Shown here piece by piece: positions 50,662 through 59,093 of a stretch of DNA of 64,000 bases. Where the stretch lies: NCBI GenBank assembly GCA_036655895.1, contig JAVVPF010000013.1, positions 1-64,000 on the forward strand, in the 5' to 3' direction. Each line of letters begins with the position of its first letter. Position 1 is the first letter of the stretch. The position numbers and the translations under genes are program-made. The notes under the pieces were generated by a model. It saw only the letters and a list, made by a program, of their open reading frames with translations. It ran no database searches and was not told the DNA's origin. This DNA is from Cloacibacillus sp. (GTDB lineage: Bacteria > Synergistota > Synergistia > Synergistales > Synergistaceae).

Positions 50662-50946
50662 CTAACCGGCTATGAACCCCTTGGCAATCAGCACGGCCTT
50701 TGAGTATTCGTCCTCCGGCCTGTAGCCCTGATTGAGCAGCTCCCTGATATAGGTGCCGTTATATGTAAAACTGAAGACCAACTGTGCTATGAAGACGGTC
50801 AGCACGCTTGCTATGAACATTATGACGGTCCACTTCACATCACCGCGGCATATAGGCACAAGAAAACCGAAGAAAAAAACAGTCCAGCTGAACCCGACCT
50901 TTACGGTCCGCACTTGACCCGCGTCACTTATAAGATTTACCAGCAT
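50662..50946 (-). CDS. Small DUF2628-like membrane protein
   Basis: 94-aa protein with two hydrophobic segments (FSWTVFFFGFLVPICRGD, ~19-36; TVIMFIASVLTVFIAQLVFS, ~39-58) and a cytosolic tail (YIRELLNQGYRPEDEYS), the layout of the DUF2628/HrgC-like small membrane proteins (KLGYRPADEES-type ending). ATG 50946 is chosen because GGAGG stands 7 bases upstream; the open frame runs further but has no support. Divergent from lemA by 123 bases. Function not known. Confidence 0.7.
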   Translation of the reverse strand: MLVNLISDAGQVRTVKVGFSWTVFFFGFLVPICRGDVKWTVIMFIASVLTVFIAQLVFSFTYNGTYIRELLNQGYRPEDEYSKAVLIAKGFIAG

Positions 50947-51069
50947 AAAAGCGCCTCCTCTTTCCAACTTTGCGCAGCTTAGATACGCATTAAATATTAA
51001 CACGTCTAAGGCCCAAAGCTGTATAATCATAATGCTTAAATCACCATAATTTGGAAGGAGTTTTTTGCA

Positions 51070-51624
51070 ATGACGCTTTGGATAATCCTGGGAATAGCCG
51101 CTCTGCTCGTTTTGTGGCTGGTGGCGATATATAACGGTTTGGTTAAGCTTCGCAATATGGCACAGGAGGCATGGAGCGGCATCGACGTTCAGCTCAAACG
51201 CCGCAGTGACCTTGTACCGAACCTTGTCGAGACGGTAAAGGGCTACGCGAAACATGAGGCCGGCACGCTCGAAGAGGTGACGAAGGCGCGCACCGCCGTG
51301 GTGAACGCCGGCGGCGACACGGAAGAACGGCTCAAAGCTGAAAACATGCTCACATCGACGCTGCGCTCGCTCTTTGCTGTAGCCGAGGCCTATCCAGACC
51401 TCAAAGCCAACACGAACTTCATGCAGCTTCAGGATCAGCTCTCAAAGATAGAAGACGAGATACAGATGGCGCGCCGCTTCTACAACGGTTCCGCGCGAAA
51501 CCTCAACAACGGCGTGCAGCAGTTCCCGGCCGTGCTCATAGCTGGGCCGATGGGATTCAAAGAGATGCCGTATTACGAGGCCGACGAAGCGGAGCGGGCC
51601 AATCCGAAGGTCTCGTTCAATTAA
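51070..51624 (+). CDS. lemA: LemA family protein
   Basis: Membrane protein with one N-terminal helix (TLWIILGIAALLVLWLVAIYN) and a long four-helix bundle outside or inside the membrane, 184 aa. LemA signature AWSGIDVQLKRRSDLVPNLV (~38-57), followed by ETVKGYAKHE and FPAVLIAGPMGFKEMPYYEA near the end. ATG 51070 with GGAAGGAG 9-16 bases upstream. Followed by a DUF2207 protein, its usual partner; function unknown in most bacteria. Confidence 0.9.
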   Translation: MTLWIILGIAALLVLWLVAIYNGLVKLRNMAQEAWSGIDVQLKRRSDLVPNLVETVKGYAKHEAGTLEEVTKARTAVVNAGGDTEERLKAENMLTSTLRSLFAVAEAYPDLKANTNFMQLQDQLSKIEDEIQMARRFYNGSARNLNNGVQQFPAVLIAGPMGFKEMPYYEADEAERANPKVSFN

Positions 51625-51631
51625 GGCTGTT

Positions 51632-53521
51632 ATGACGGCGGCAAAAAGGTTATGCGCGGCGCTTGCCGCGCTCTTTCTTATCGCAGCTCCGGCCTCCGCC
51701 GCCGAGGTGATAAAAGAGTTCACAAGCGACGTCCAAATACGCAAGGACAGCGCGCTTGAGGTGACCGAACGGCTTCTCATCAACGTCGAAAACATCACCA
51801 TAAGGCGCGGCATAGTACGGAGCTTTCCCATTTATTACACGGACAAAGACGGGCGCTCCTTTGAGGTCGGCTTTGACGTGCAGTCGGTGACGCTCGACGG
51901 CGCGGAGGTTCCGTGGAGCGTCGAATACGAGGGCGATTACGCAAACCTGCGCATCGGCGATAAAAACGTAATGGTGCCTCAGGGCCTGAGAAAATATGTG
52001 ATACGCTACGTCACCACCAGGCAGGTGGGCTTCTTTGAGCAGTTCGACGAACTCTACTGGAACGCCACAGGCAACCACTGGTCGTGGCCGATACTCAATG
52101 CCTCCTGCACTGTGTCGCTGCCGCAGGAAGAGGCCTCCGTCCCGTTCCGTTCGATAGAATGGTACGTTGGAAGATACGGCGAAAAGGGCGACCCGGCCTA
52201 TGCGAGGCTCTCGTCAAAAAACACCGTATCCTCCACAAAAACGCTCTATCCAGGCGAGGGAATGACCGTGGTCTACACCTTCCCGAAGGGGCTCGTCTCT
52301 GAGCCGGCTCCGTTTTTTGGAAACACGCGCGCTCAGTGGATGATAGCGGCGGCCGCGCTTATCGCCGTCCTCTCTTGGCTTGCCTTTTCGTTTTTCACGT
52401 TCGTAAAACGCGTCCCGGTCCCCGCGGTCATAGCGCGCTTCTATCCCCCCGACGACGCCTCTCCCGCCTGCGTGCGCAATATCCTTGAGAGCACGGTGGA
52501 CCAGACCTCTTTTACGGCAAACGTCATGGCGCTTGCAGTGAAGGGAGCGCTCAAAATAATCTCCTCTGAAAAAAGCTCCATCTTCGGTACGAAGACTGAG
52601 TCGTACACGCTGGAAAAAGAAAGCAGTCCCGCAAAGCTGACGGCGGACGAAGAGGCGATGTACGAGACGCTCTTTGAGGACGGCGCGGACTCCGTAAAGA
52701 TAGAACAGAAAAACGCGGTCAAGCTTAGCGCCTGCAAAAACGCGATGGCCGGCAATGTCGCCGTTCTCTGCGACGGATTCACAAAATCGTACGCAAAGAT
52801 AGCGGTCACCGCCGTTTTAATGATCGCGGCCGGCATAGCGGCGCTCACTCCGTTTACTGGAGAATCGGCTACGACCGTCGCCTGCTGCGCCGCCGCGGCC
52901 GCAGTGACGCTTCTTGTCGGCTTCATGCGCGGTTTGGGCATGAAACCGCGCACCTCCTCGAAAATATTTTCAGCAGCTGTGACCCTTGTGATAGGCGCGG
53001 CCGTCACCGTGATCGCGGCTGGGCTTGCCGAATCAATGAGCGAGGGCGGCCTTCCCGTCGTATTGTTTGGCGCATCAGCCGCGGCAGCAGCCGCAGCGCT
53101 GCCGTTTCTCACGCAGTGGACGGTGCGCGGCGCTGAAATATATTCAGAGGCGGAAGGGCTGAAACTCTACATCTCCGTCGCTGAAAAGGCGCGCATGGAG
53201 ATGCTTGACGCCCCTGACGAAACACCGGAGCTCTTTGAGCGGCTGTTGCCCTACGCAGTAGCCACCGGCGAGGTAAAGGCGTGGAGCGCGCGCTTTGAGA
53301 GCGTGCTTGCGAAGGCCGACTACAAACCAAGCTGGTACGTCGGCGCAACTCCGTACCTTTTCTTGAACGCCGGCGGCTTCAACAGCTTCGCAAACGATCT
53401 GAACAGAAGCATAACCTCCGGCATGACTAAACCGTCTTCATCGCCTACGCTATCCTCAGGCTCGGGCGGAGGCGGTTTCTCTGGCGGCGGAGGCGGAGGA
53501 GGCGGCGGCTCAGGCTGGTAA
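51632..53521 (+). CDS. DUF2207 domain membrane protein
   Basis: 629 aa. Signal peptide (KRLCAALAALFLIAAPASAA), an extracytoplasmic DUF2207 domain (~24-230; EVIKEFTSDVQIRKDSALEV, NATGNHWSWPI, YPGEGMTVVYTFPKG) and a TM at ~237-255. Then a cytosolic region, further hydrophobic segments (~385-480), and a C-terminal Gly tail (FSGGGGGGGGGSGW) typical for the family. Encoded 7 bases after lemA, a frequent pair. No enzymatic motif is known. Probably involved in envelope homeostasis (inference from family context). Confidence 0.88.
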   Translation: MTAAKRLCAALAALFLIAAPASAAEVIKEFTSDVQIRKDSALEVTERLLINVENITIRRGIVRSFPIYYTDKDGRSFEVGFDVQSVTLDGAEVPWSVEYEGDYANLRIGDKNVMVPQGLRKYVIRYVTTRQVGFFEQFDELYWNATGNHWSWPILNASCTVSLPQEEASVPFRSIEWYVGRYGEKGDPAYARLSSKNTVSSTKTLYPGEGMTVVYTFPKGLVSEPAPFFGNTRAQWMIAAAALIAVLSWLAFSFFTFVKRVPVPAVIARFYPPDDASPACVRNILESTVDQTSFTANVMALAVKGALKIISSEKSSIFGTKTESYTLEKESSPAKLTADEEAMYETLFEDGADSVKIEQKNAVKLSACKNAMAGNVAVLCDGFTKSYAKIAVTAVLMIAAGIAALTPFTGESATTVACCAAAAAVTLLVGFMRGLGMKPRTSSKIFSAAVTLVIGAAVTVIAAGLAESMSEGGLPVVLFGASAAAAAAALPFLTQWTVRGAEIYSEAEGLKLYISVAEKARMEMLDAPDETPELFERLLPYAVATGEVKAWSARFESVLAKADYKPSWYVGATPYLFLNAGGFNSFANDLNRSITSGMTKPSSSPTLSSGSGGGGFSGGGGGGGGGSGW

Positions 53522-53555
53522 ACGGCCCTACGCCTCACAGCAAGCATAAAGTCAA

Positions 53556-53592
53556 AAAAGAGAGAGCCAAACTTTGGCTCTCTTTCTTTTTG
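53556..53592. terminator. Terminator after the lemA-DUF2207 operon
   Basis: Stem AGAGAGCCAA / TTGGCTCTCT (53561-53570, 53574-53583) with short loop ACT, followed by TTCTTTTT; also A-rich on the left side, so it may act both ways. Confidence 0.8.
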
Positions 53593-53620
53593 ATTTTTGA
53601 TCTGCGCCGCGGCGAAGTTT

Positions 53621-54010
53621 TTATCCCAGTATCACTCGTTCGTTGAGGATATATTCGTTCAGGCTCTTTTTAATGTAGGCGTTTGCCGCCTTCTCGGCGC
53701 CGCTTTGTATCTCGCTGCGATGTTCTTCGAGAAATTTCGCCGCGGCCTCCTGCTTTTCTTCTGAAAGCTGGTGCGTGTCCATGATAAGGCATTCTATACA
53801 CTCGCTGTTAAATTCCGGCAGTTCGATGCGCGCAAGGGACTCTTCGGCCTCATTGTGTCTGCTGAGGGAGGTTGAGACTACAGTGCATCTGCCTTCGCCT
53901 GAAAGTTCTTCCGCAAAATATTCCGCGTCGCCTTTATCATCAAAAACAAGCACAACCTCGGGTTCGCCAGCCTTCATCTGAACTACAGCCCATAATTTCT
54001 CCTGCATCAT
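53621..54010 (-). CDS. Unknown acidic cytosolic protein
   Basis: Not recognised. 129 aa starting at one of two consecutive ATGs (54010 or 54007) after GGGGGCGG. No signal peptide or membrane segment. N-terminal half is alpha/beta (LWAVVQMKAGEPEVVLVFDD); the middle is Glu-rich with two Cys (SECIECLIMD); the C-terminus is helical (EEKQEAAAKFLEEHRSE). Monocistronic between terminators. Confidence 0.65.
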   Translation of the reverse strand: MMQEKLWAVVQMKAGEPEVVLVFDDKGDAEYFAEELSGEGRCTVVSTSLSRHNEAEESLARIELPEFNSECIECLIMDTHQLSEEKQEAAAKFLEEHRSEIQSGAEKAANAYIKKSLNEYILNERVILG

Positions 54011-54099
54011 TACCGCCCCCCTGTATAATATTTTATATGATACACCCGAAATCACTATAATTGAAATAAGCGAAAAAACTTAAATATTCAAATGAGTCA

Positions 54100-54141
54100 C
54101 AAAACAGCGCCGTTGTTAAAATACAGAACAAGCGGCGCTGT
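54100..54141 (-). terminator. Terminator of the GH18-type gene
   Basis: Stem ACAGCGCCG / CGGCGCTGT (54104-54112, 54133-54141) with TTTTG beyond it on the minus strand; 55 bases after the GH18 stop. Confidence 0.65.
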
Positions 54142-54195
54142 CGTATTGTTAAAAGGTGCGGAGGCACGGTGTAGTCGGTGAAAACTTCCGGCCTT

Positions 54196-55638
54196 TTATA
54201 TTTTGCCCATCATCTGGGATATTTTGTTCCATACCTCTGGTTTTTCGTGGCCTCTTCTCCAGCCCGCCATTCCGGCAAGGCCGTGTTTTACCACGAGGTC
54301 AAGCTTGCGGCCTATTGAATCCGCGTTTTCGACCCACACTTTATAGGTTTTTCCGTTCTCTGCGTAGGCAAAATAATGCTGCCCCGCGGCCTCAAGCCAC
54401 TTCAGCGCGGCGCCGGTGCGCTGCGCGAGCGACTCGGACTCCGCCATGGTCAGAGTGAATGATTTTACTTTGAGGTTTGAGCCGGAGCCAGTCTCTTCCC
54501 AGCGGCGCATGTAAAAGGGAACGCCCAGCACAAGCTTCTCCGCAGGAACGCCCTCCGCAAGCGCGCCTTCTACGGCGCGCGTCACCCATGAAAGCGACGC
54601 GACGGAGCCGGAACGCGGGCTTGTGCGCCAGTGCTCGTCGTAGGCCATCAGCATGACGTAGTCTACATATTTTGAAAGCTCCGCTCTGTTATGGCTGCGC
54701 GAGGATTTTGTGTTGGCCGGGACGAATACATCAACGGAAACGGCAAGCCCTTCGCCGCGCAGCGCCTGTGCCAGCTTTGCGATAAAGCGCGTATAGGCGT
54801 CGCGGTCCGTTTCGTTGAAGCCCTCGAAGTCTACGTTGATCCCGTCTAGGTCGTAAATTTTTGAATAGACGATAAGCCGCGCGATGAAGAGATCTTGAGC
54901 GCGCTGGTTTTTAAGAAAGCCTGCGGTCATTGCGGCGTTGAAGCTGTTTGAGACGAGCCCCCAAACGCGCCAGCCTCGTTCGTGCGCAGCTTTTGTGTAT
55001 GCGGCGGAGGCGCGGTTTGCCATGCCGCCGTTCGTATCCATAAGGTTGAACCATGTGGGCGATACGACGTCAAGCCCGGGCGTCTTCGGAGAGGCGGCGA
55101 GGTTTGGATTGTCGCGCGAGACATATTCCCAGGTCATTGTCAGCTTTCCAGAAATAGGCTGTGGTTTTTCTCGAAGAGGTCCGTCGTATCCTTTTGGGTT
55201 TTTGGCCTCCGTGAAGACGACGCTGCCGTTTTCGCGTCTGAAATTGAGATTTGTCAGAGCGCTCATGCCGGAGACGTTAAAATATGATATCCCGGAAACA
55301 GAAAGCGATGGGAAGTAGAGCGACAGGCTCTGCCCCGCAAGCTGCGCCAGTTGAGGGCTGTCGAAGGCCTGCGCAGGATCCTGCACGTTGATGTAAAAGC
55401 CTTTATTGTTCGGGCCGTCGGTGAGGACGGCTCCCATGACGCGAAGGGCCTGAGCTGGCGCCCACAGCGCGTCGGCCCTGTAGAAGGCCGTGCCTAAAAG
55501 GTCGCGCGTTCCGTCGTGTTCGTAAAAGAGTTCCACCGTCTGGTCCGTATCCGCGGCGGCGCAGAGGCCCGCGGAAAGCAGAGAAAGCAGCACGGCCGCG
55601 GCCAGCGCGCCAGCCGCTTTTCGAGCAAAGTTTTTCAT
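54196..55638 (-). CDS. Secreted glycosyl hydrolase family 18-like protein
   Basis: 480 aa. Signal peptide (AAGALAAAVLLSLLSAGLCAAA). An N-terminal copper-amine-oxidase-like/stalk domain (~30-150) is followed by a GH18 TIM barrel (~165-470). The catalytic DxxDxDxE is seen as DLDGINVDFEGF (~268-279). Other barrel landmarks are YVDYVMLMAYDEHW (~325-338) and EKLVLGVPFYMRRWEE. Resembles spore/cell-wall YaaH/YdhD-type proteins acting on N-acetylglucosamine-containing peptidoglycan. Monocistronic, divergent from 55760. Substrate inferred. Confidence 0.85.
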   Translation of the reverse strand: MKNFARKAAGALAAAVLLSLLSAGLCAAADTDQTVELFYEHDGTRDLLGTAFYRADALWAPAQALRVMGAVLTDGPNNKGFYINVQDPAQAFDSPQLAQLAGQSLSLYFPSLSVSGISYFNVSGMSALTNLNFRRENGSVVFTEAKNPKGYDGPLREKPQPISGKLTMTWEYVSRDNPNLAASPKTPGLDVVSPTWFNLMDTNGGMANRASAAYTKAAHERGWRVWGLVSNSFNAAMTAGFLKNQRAQDLFIARLIVYSKIYDLDGINVDFEGFNETDRDAYTRFIAKLAQALRGEGLAVSVDVFVPANTKSSRSHNRAELSKYVDYVMLMAYDEHWRTSPRSGSVASLSWVTRAVEGALAEGVPAEKLVLGVPFYMRRWEETGSGSNLKVKSFTLTMAESESLAQRTGAALKWLEAAGQHYFAYAENGKTYKVWVENADSIGRKLDLVVKHGLAGMAGWRRGHEKPEVWNKISQMMGKI

Positions 55639-55759
55639 AAAAAGAAATCCCCTTTCATAGTACCTTGATATTTTACCTCAAAAAGCTGGCTCCTGCCTCT
55701 CATCTTCTGATATAATCTGCGTTATGGCCTAAATTATTTCGGCCGATGGGAAGAGTCAA

Positions 55760-56305
55760 ATGATGAAAAAGTTACTTGCGGCGGCCGCCGCGTTGATTTT
55801 GATAATGGAGCCGGGCGCAGCGTATGCCGGACGCGGCATGGGCGTCACGATGTCAGTCTTTCTGACGCAGATGGGCGTCGCCTATGGCCGCGTAAAGTGG
55901 GGCTATTCCATTGAGCGCATCGAGGAAGAAATGCTGGCGACTCCGGAGGGCAATTACGTCGCGGAATACAACGATTCCATCGCCCTTTTTATAAACATGC
56001 AGAACAAAGACCGGGTGAAAAACGCCGCGCTCTCGTTTATAATCTCAGACGGCGAAGCGTTTCCGGGCTACAGCCGCTCCGGCCTGCCGGACGGAGAGGA
56101 GCAGTACGAAGGCGTCTGCACGCAGCTCATACTCTCCACCAATTTAAATATGACGGAGAAAAGGGCGCGCGCAATACTGACGGAGCTTGGGATATCAGGC
56201 CCAGTGCTGGACGGCAGACAGCGCCGCGTGCGCGACGGGAGGTTCATCTATATAATGAAGCTCCATAAAACTGGAGCGGTGATTCTGGTTGTTTCTACGC
56301 TTTGA
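55760..56305 (+). CDS. Unknown secreted protein
   Basis: Not recognised. 181 aa with a signal peptide (LLAAAAALILIMEPGAAYA, ~5-23). The mature part has GMGVTMSVFLTQMGVAYG and a region around FPGYSRSGLPDGEEQYEGVC with one Cys, ending in a beta-like RFIYIMKLHKTGAVILVVST. Start ATG 55760 with GGAAGAG; a second ATG follows directly. Single gene between GH18 (divergent) and a TPR-like gene 74 bases on. Confidence 0.65.
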   Translation: MMKKLLAAAAALILIMEPGAAYAGRGMGVTMSVFLTQMGVAYGRVKWGYSIERIEEEMLATPEGNYVAEYNDSIALFINMQNKDRVKNAALSFIISDGEAFPGYSRSGLPDGEEQYEGVCTQLILSTNLNMTEKRARAILTELGISGPVLDGRQRRVRDGRFIYIMKLHKTGAVILVVSTL

Positions 56306-56379
56306 ACGTATAATGAGTTTAAGCGACAATGGTAATATAGAAGCTGCAACATATTCTTTTTAGAGAGAGGATACGAACG

Positions 56380-57309
56380 ATGACAAAAGAAAATCTGCTT
56401 GACAAGCTTGACGAGGCACAGACCCCCGAAGAGATAAAAGCGCTCGGCCAGGAGCTTCTGGCCCTCGACCCGAACGACCCCCACGGAAAGCTGGCGGTCT
56501 GGGAGGGAATGGACAACGACGAGGCGCTAGACAACCTCGACATGCTGCGCGAGGCGCTTGATGTTGCGCGCGCTGTGGTAGAGGCAAAGACGGAGCCGCC
56601 GTCGCTTGAAGACGACCGCGACGCGATGGCCTACGCCACGATTTTGATGAACCTCGGCTTCTCTGTGCTTGCTGCCGGCGAGACGGAACAGGCCTACGAG
56701 TATGCGAAGGAACTTACAAACTTCGACGACGAGGGCATCTACCCCGGACGCACGCTGCTCTACCGGTGTATGCTGGACCTCGGCCTTTACGCTGAGATAC
56801 TCGACACTCTTGAGGCCGATCCGCTTGAATCCGTCCTGGGCGAACACGCGCGCGCGATAGCTCTGCTTGAACAGGGCGCCGACAAACTCGAAGTATTCGA
56901 CGCCGTCAACTACGCGATGTCTATCTCGCCCGATGTCCCCTTCTATGTGCTGGGCATGTGGGACTTCCCCGAGTCAGAGGACGACCTTGACGAGGACGAG
57001 GCTGACGCCATCAGCGACGCGATGTACCTTTACGAGCCGTGGTCAAAGACGGACGAACGCCTTGCCGCCTTAAGCGCCCCCACCTTCCTCTTCGGCTATA
57101 TCACCGACAGAATCGACGACAAAAAAGAGATGCAGGTGCTCAAAGAAGGTTACGAGGAATACGGCGTTCTCGACAAGGTCGAGGCGGCGAAAAAAGAGAT
57201 AGAAAAAATGGAAAAGAAGGGCTGCGAGATCGAAGAGATCGACGCGACAGCCATCGGCTTCACCGGAGATATCTTGGAAGAACTGGGAAAGGCCGCCGAA
57301 GCTGAATAA
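56380..57309 (+). CDS. Acidic TPR-like protein
   Basis: 309-aa cytosolic, strongly acidic helical protein, with repeat-like helices resembling tetratricopeptides (LDKLDEAQTPEEIKALGQEL; ATILMNLGFSVLAAGETEQA; YRCMLDLGLYAEILDTLEA). No enzymatic motif. RBS AGAGAGGA about 10 bases before ATG 56380. Resembles adaptor proteins of unknown partner. Ends at a strong terminator. Confidence 0.65.
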   Translation: MTKENLLDKLDEAQTPEEIKALGQELLALDPNDPHGKLAVWEGMDNDEALDNLDMLREALDVARAVVEAKTEPPSLEDDRDAMAYATILMNLGFSVLAAGETEQAYEYAKELTNFDDEGIYPGRTLLYRCMLDLGLYAEILDTLEADPLESVLGEHARAIALLEQGADKLEVFDAVNYAMSISPDVPFYVLGMWDFPESEDDLDEDEADAISDAMYLYEPWSKTDERLAALSAPTFLFGYITDRIDDKKEMQVLKEGYEEYGVLDKVEAAKKEIEKMEKKGCEIEEIDATAIGFTGDILEELGKAAEAE

Positions 57310-57334
57310 ACAAAATCAATAAAGCAAAATACAA

Positions 57335-57375
57335 AGCGCGCCGCCCCTATAAGCAAAGGGGCGGCGCGCTTTTAT
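57335..57375. terminator. Bidirectional terminator at 57.35 kb
   Basis: 14-bp stem AGCGCGCCGCCCCT / AGGGGCGGCGCGCT (57335-57348, 57357-57370) with an 8-base loop and TTTATTT after. Confidence 0.85.
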
Positions 57376-57387
57376 TTGCGCAGATGG

Positions 57388-58128
57388 TCAATCTTTAAAA
57401 TAAAAATGTTCGCCTGGCTCAATTATCTGGTAGACGTATCCATGTACACGGTCCCACGCATACGGCCCCATTGTGGCAATGCCGCCGAAGCCGTCTAAGA
57501 ACTGGTAATTGTTGCTGATGGCTCTGTTCATCGTCACACTCCCGTTATATACCGGCACGAACGGATATGGGCCCTCTATGGTCGAGCTGCCCCAGAAGCC
57601 GGTCATCGCCGTCTCGGCTATAAGGTTGTCCAGCGTCTTGCGGAAGGCGGCGGAGGTGGTGTCGATGAAGACGAGCCGCCCCATCGAAGACTGTCCGAAG
57701 CGCGTCATAAGATAGGCGGCGGCAAACTTGCCCTCCGGCATCTGAGAGAGCGCGGTGACCGCGTTAAAAATCGCGTTTACCGCTACTATCTGGCGCGGGA
57801 TATAGCTGGTTTGCGGGAAAAATCCAGTCACCTGCTGCCACTGGGCCGGGTCGCCGTTCGGGAACCATCTGTTCACCAAAGCCACAGAGGCCGCAGCCCG
57901 AGTCGCAAGGTCCGGCGCCGAACAAGAGAGCTTCCACAGCTCCATATCGCTTCCGGCAGGCGCCTGAGCCGCTATCGTCGCCAGATACTGAGGCCCCTCC
58001 GACTTTATCTTCTGCTGCATCTCCATCTGCTGCACAAACTGATCCCAGCTCTGCGCCGCCTCCGCCTGGACCGCGAAAAATGCCGCAGCAAGCATCGCAA
58101 GAGCAATCACCGAATTTATTTTTTTCAT
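57388..58128 (-). CDS. Unknown secreted protein
   Basis: Not recognised. 246 aa. Signal peptide INSVIALAMLAAAFFAVQAEAA then SWDQFVQQMEMQQK. The mature domain is helical with WFPNGDPAQWQQVTGFFPQT and a Gly/Tyr-rich end (DGFGGIATMGPYAWDRVHGY). ATG 58128 has GGTG about 6 bases upstream; GTG 58137 is an in-frame alternative. Together with the next upstream gene (58223) it may form a transcript of secreted proteins peculiar to this lineage. Confidence 0.62.
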   Translation of the reverse strand: MKKINSVIALAMLAAAFFAVQAEAAQSWDQFVQQMEMQQKIKSEGPQYLATIAAQAPAGSDMELWKLSCSAPDLATRAAASVALVNRWFPNGDPAQWQQVTGFFPQTSYIPRQIVAVNAIFNAVTALSQMPEGKFAAAYLMTRFGQSSMGRLVFIDTTSAAFRKTLDNLIAETAMTGFWGSSTIEGPYPFVPVYNGSVTMNRAISNNYQFLDGFGGIATMGPYAWDRVHGYVYQIIEPGEHFYFKD

Positions 58129-58222
58129 TTTGAGCACCGCCTTTACCCGTTAGGGATATATTTCCTATCTGTAATAATTCTAATCCACAATGGTTGTAAA
58201 TTGCAAGAGTAAATTCGCGCTC

Positions 58223-59008
58223 TTAAAATTTTACATCTCCGCGCACAGATATTTCCTTCTCCCAATTTCCGCCCTGCCAATTTTTTTCGTTGACGCCTTC
58301 CGGCATCACCTTCCACATTCTCACATTCGCGCCGGCCTTTGATACTATGTCCACTTTAAACTTAGAGCCGTAGGCAAAGGGGACGAAGACAAGCCCCTTG
58401 CCGACATAGACGCGCTGCCCCGGCGCGGCGGAGGCGACGTTCGGCGGGACGGCGCTCCACGGCTCTCCCATCTTAAGCGGATAGACCGTATAGCGTTTTA
58501 CCGCCGCCGTCGTGAAGACGAGCACGCCGCACTTTGAATAGCCGCGCATGAAGCCTGAGATGAAGGCAAGCTGAGCGTCGGCGTCGCCGGCCGCTGTAAG
58601 CGCCGTGAGACAGAAGTTCCCAAGGAAAAACAGGGAATAATCGTTTGCGGCGCCAAGAGCTCTTCCTATGACGGAGGCCGCCTTATCGGGGCGTCCATCC
58701 GCGTAATACTGCTGCGAGCTTTGCTGCGTCGCCTCTCTTATCTGCGCGTCGCGTATGAGCGCAAGGGAGACTCCGTAAATATCGGGCAGAGATACCGGCG
58801 CTGCCTCAATTTTCTTGTCCACGCTTTGTATCTCCTGCGTCACTTCGGCAATGTCCGTCTGAAGCGCCTGCTGCTTCTCCTCGATGGCTTTCTGCTCGTA
58901 GCTTACGGCCTCCGTCTCTGATGCCGCCGGTATCAAGTCGGCCCGCGCGCAGACGGGGAGCGCTGCGGCAAAAAGCAGCGCGAGCGCCAAAGATCTTGTT
59001 GGTTTCAT
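58223..59008 (-). CDS. Unknown secreted protein with coiled coil
   Basis: Not recognised. 261 aa. Signal peptide KPTRSLALALLFAAALPVCA; coiled-coil-like stretch ~37-68 (KAIEEKQQALQTDIAEVTQE, IQSVDKKIEA). The later part has GDADAQLAFISGFMRGYSK and a C-terminal beta region (KFKVDIVSKAGANVRMWKVM). ATG 59008 with GAGGTG 6 bases upstream; GTG 59017 is the longer alternative. 94 bases before the next gene on this strand. Function unknown. Confidence 0.62.
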   Translation of the reverse strand: MKPTRSLALALLFAAALPVCARADLIPAASETEAVSYEQKAIEEKQQALQTDIAEVTQEIQSVDKKIEAAPVSLPDIYGVSLALIRDAQIREATQQSSQQYYADGRPDKAASVIGRALGAANDYSLFFLGNFCLTALTAAGDADAQLAFISGFMRGYSKCGVLVFTTAAVKRYTVYPLKMGEPWSAVPPNVASAAPGQRVYVGKGLVFVPFAYGSKFKVDIVSKAGANVRMWKVMPEGVNEKNWQGGNWEKEISVRGDVKF

Positions 59009-59093
59009 ATAACGCACCTCTTATATCTGATATTTGTATTCATCTTTAGATTATTAAAACTCTCCATAACTTTTTTAATTATAGAAACTGCCG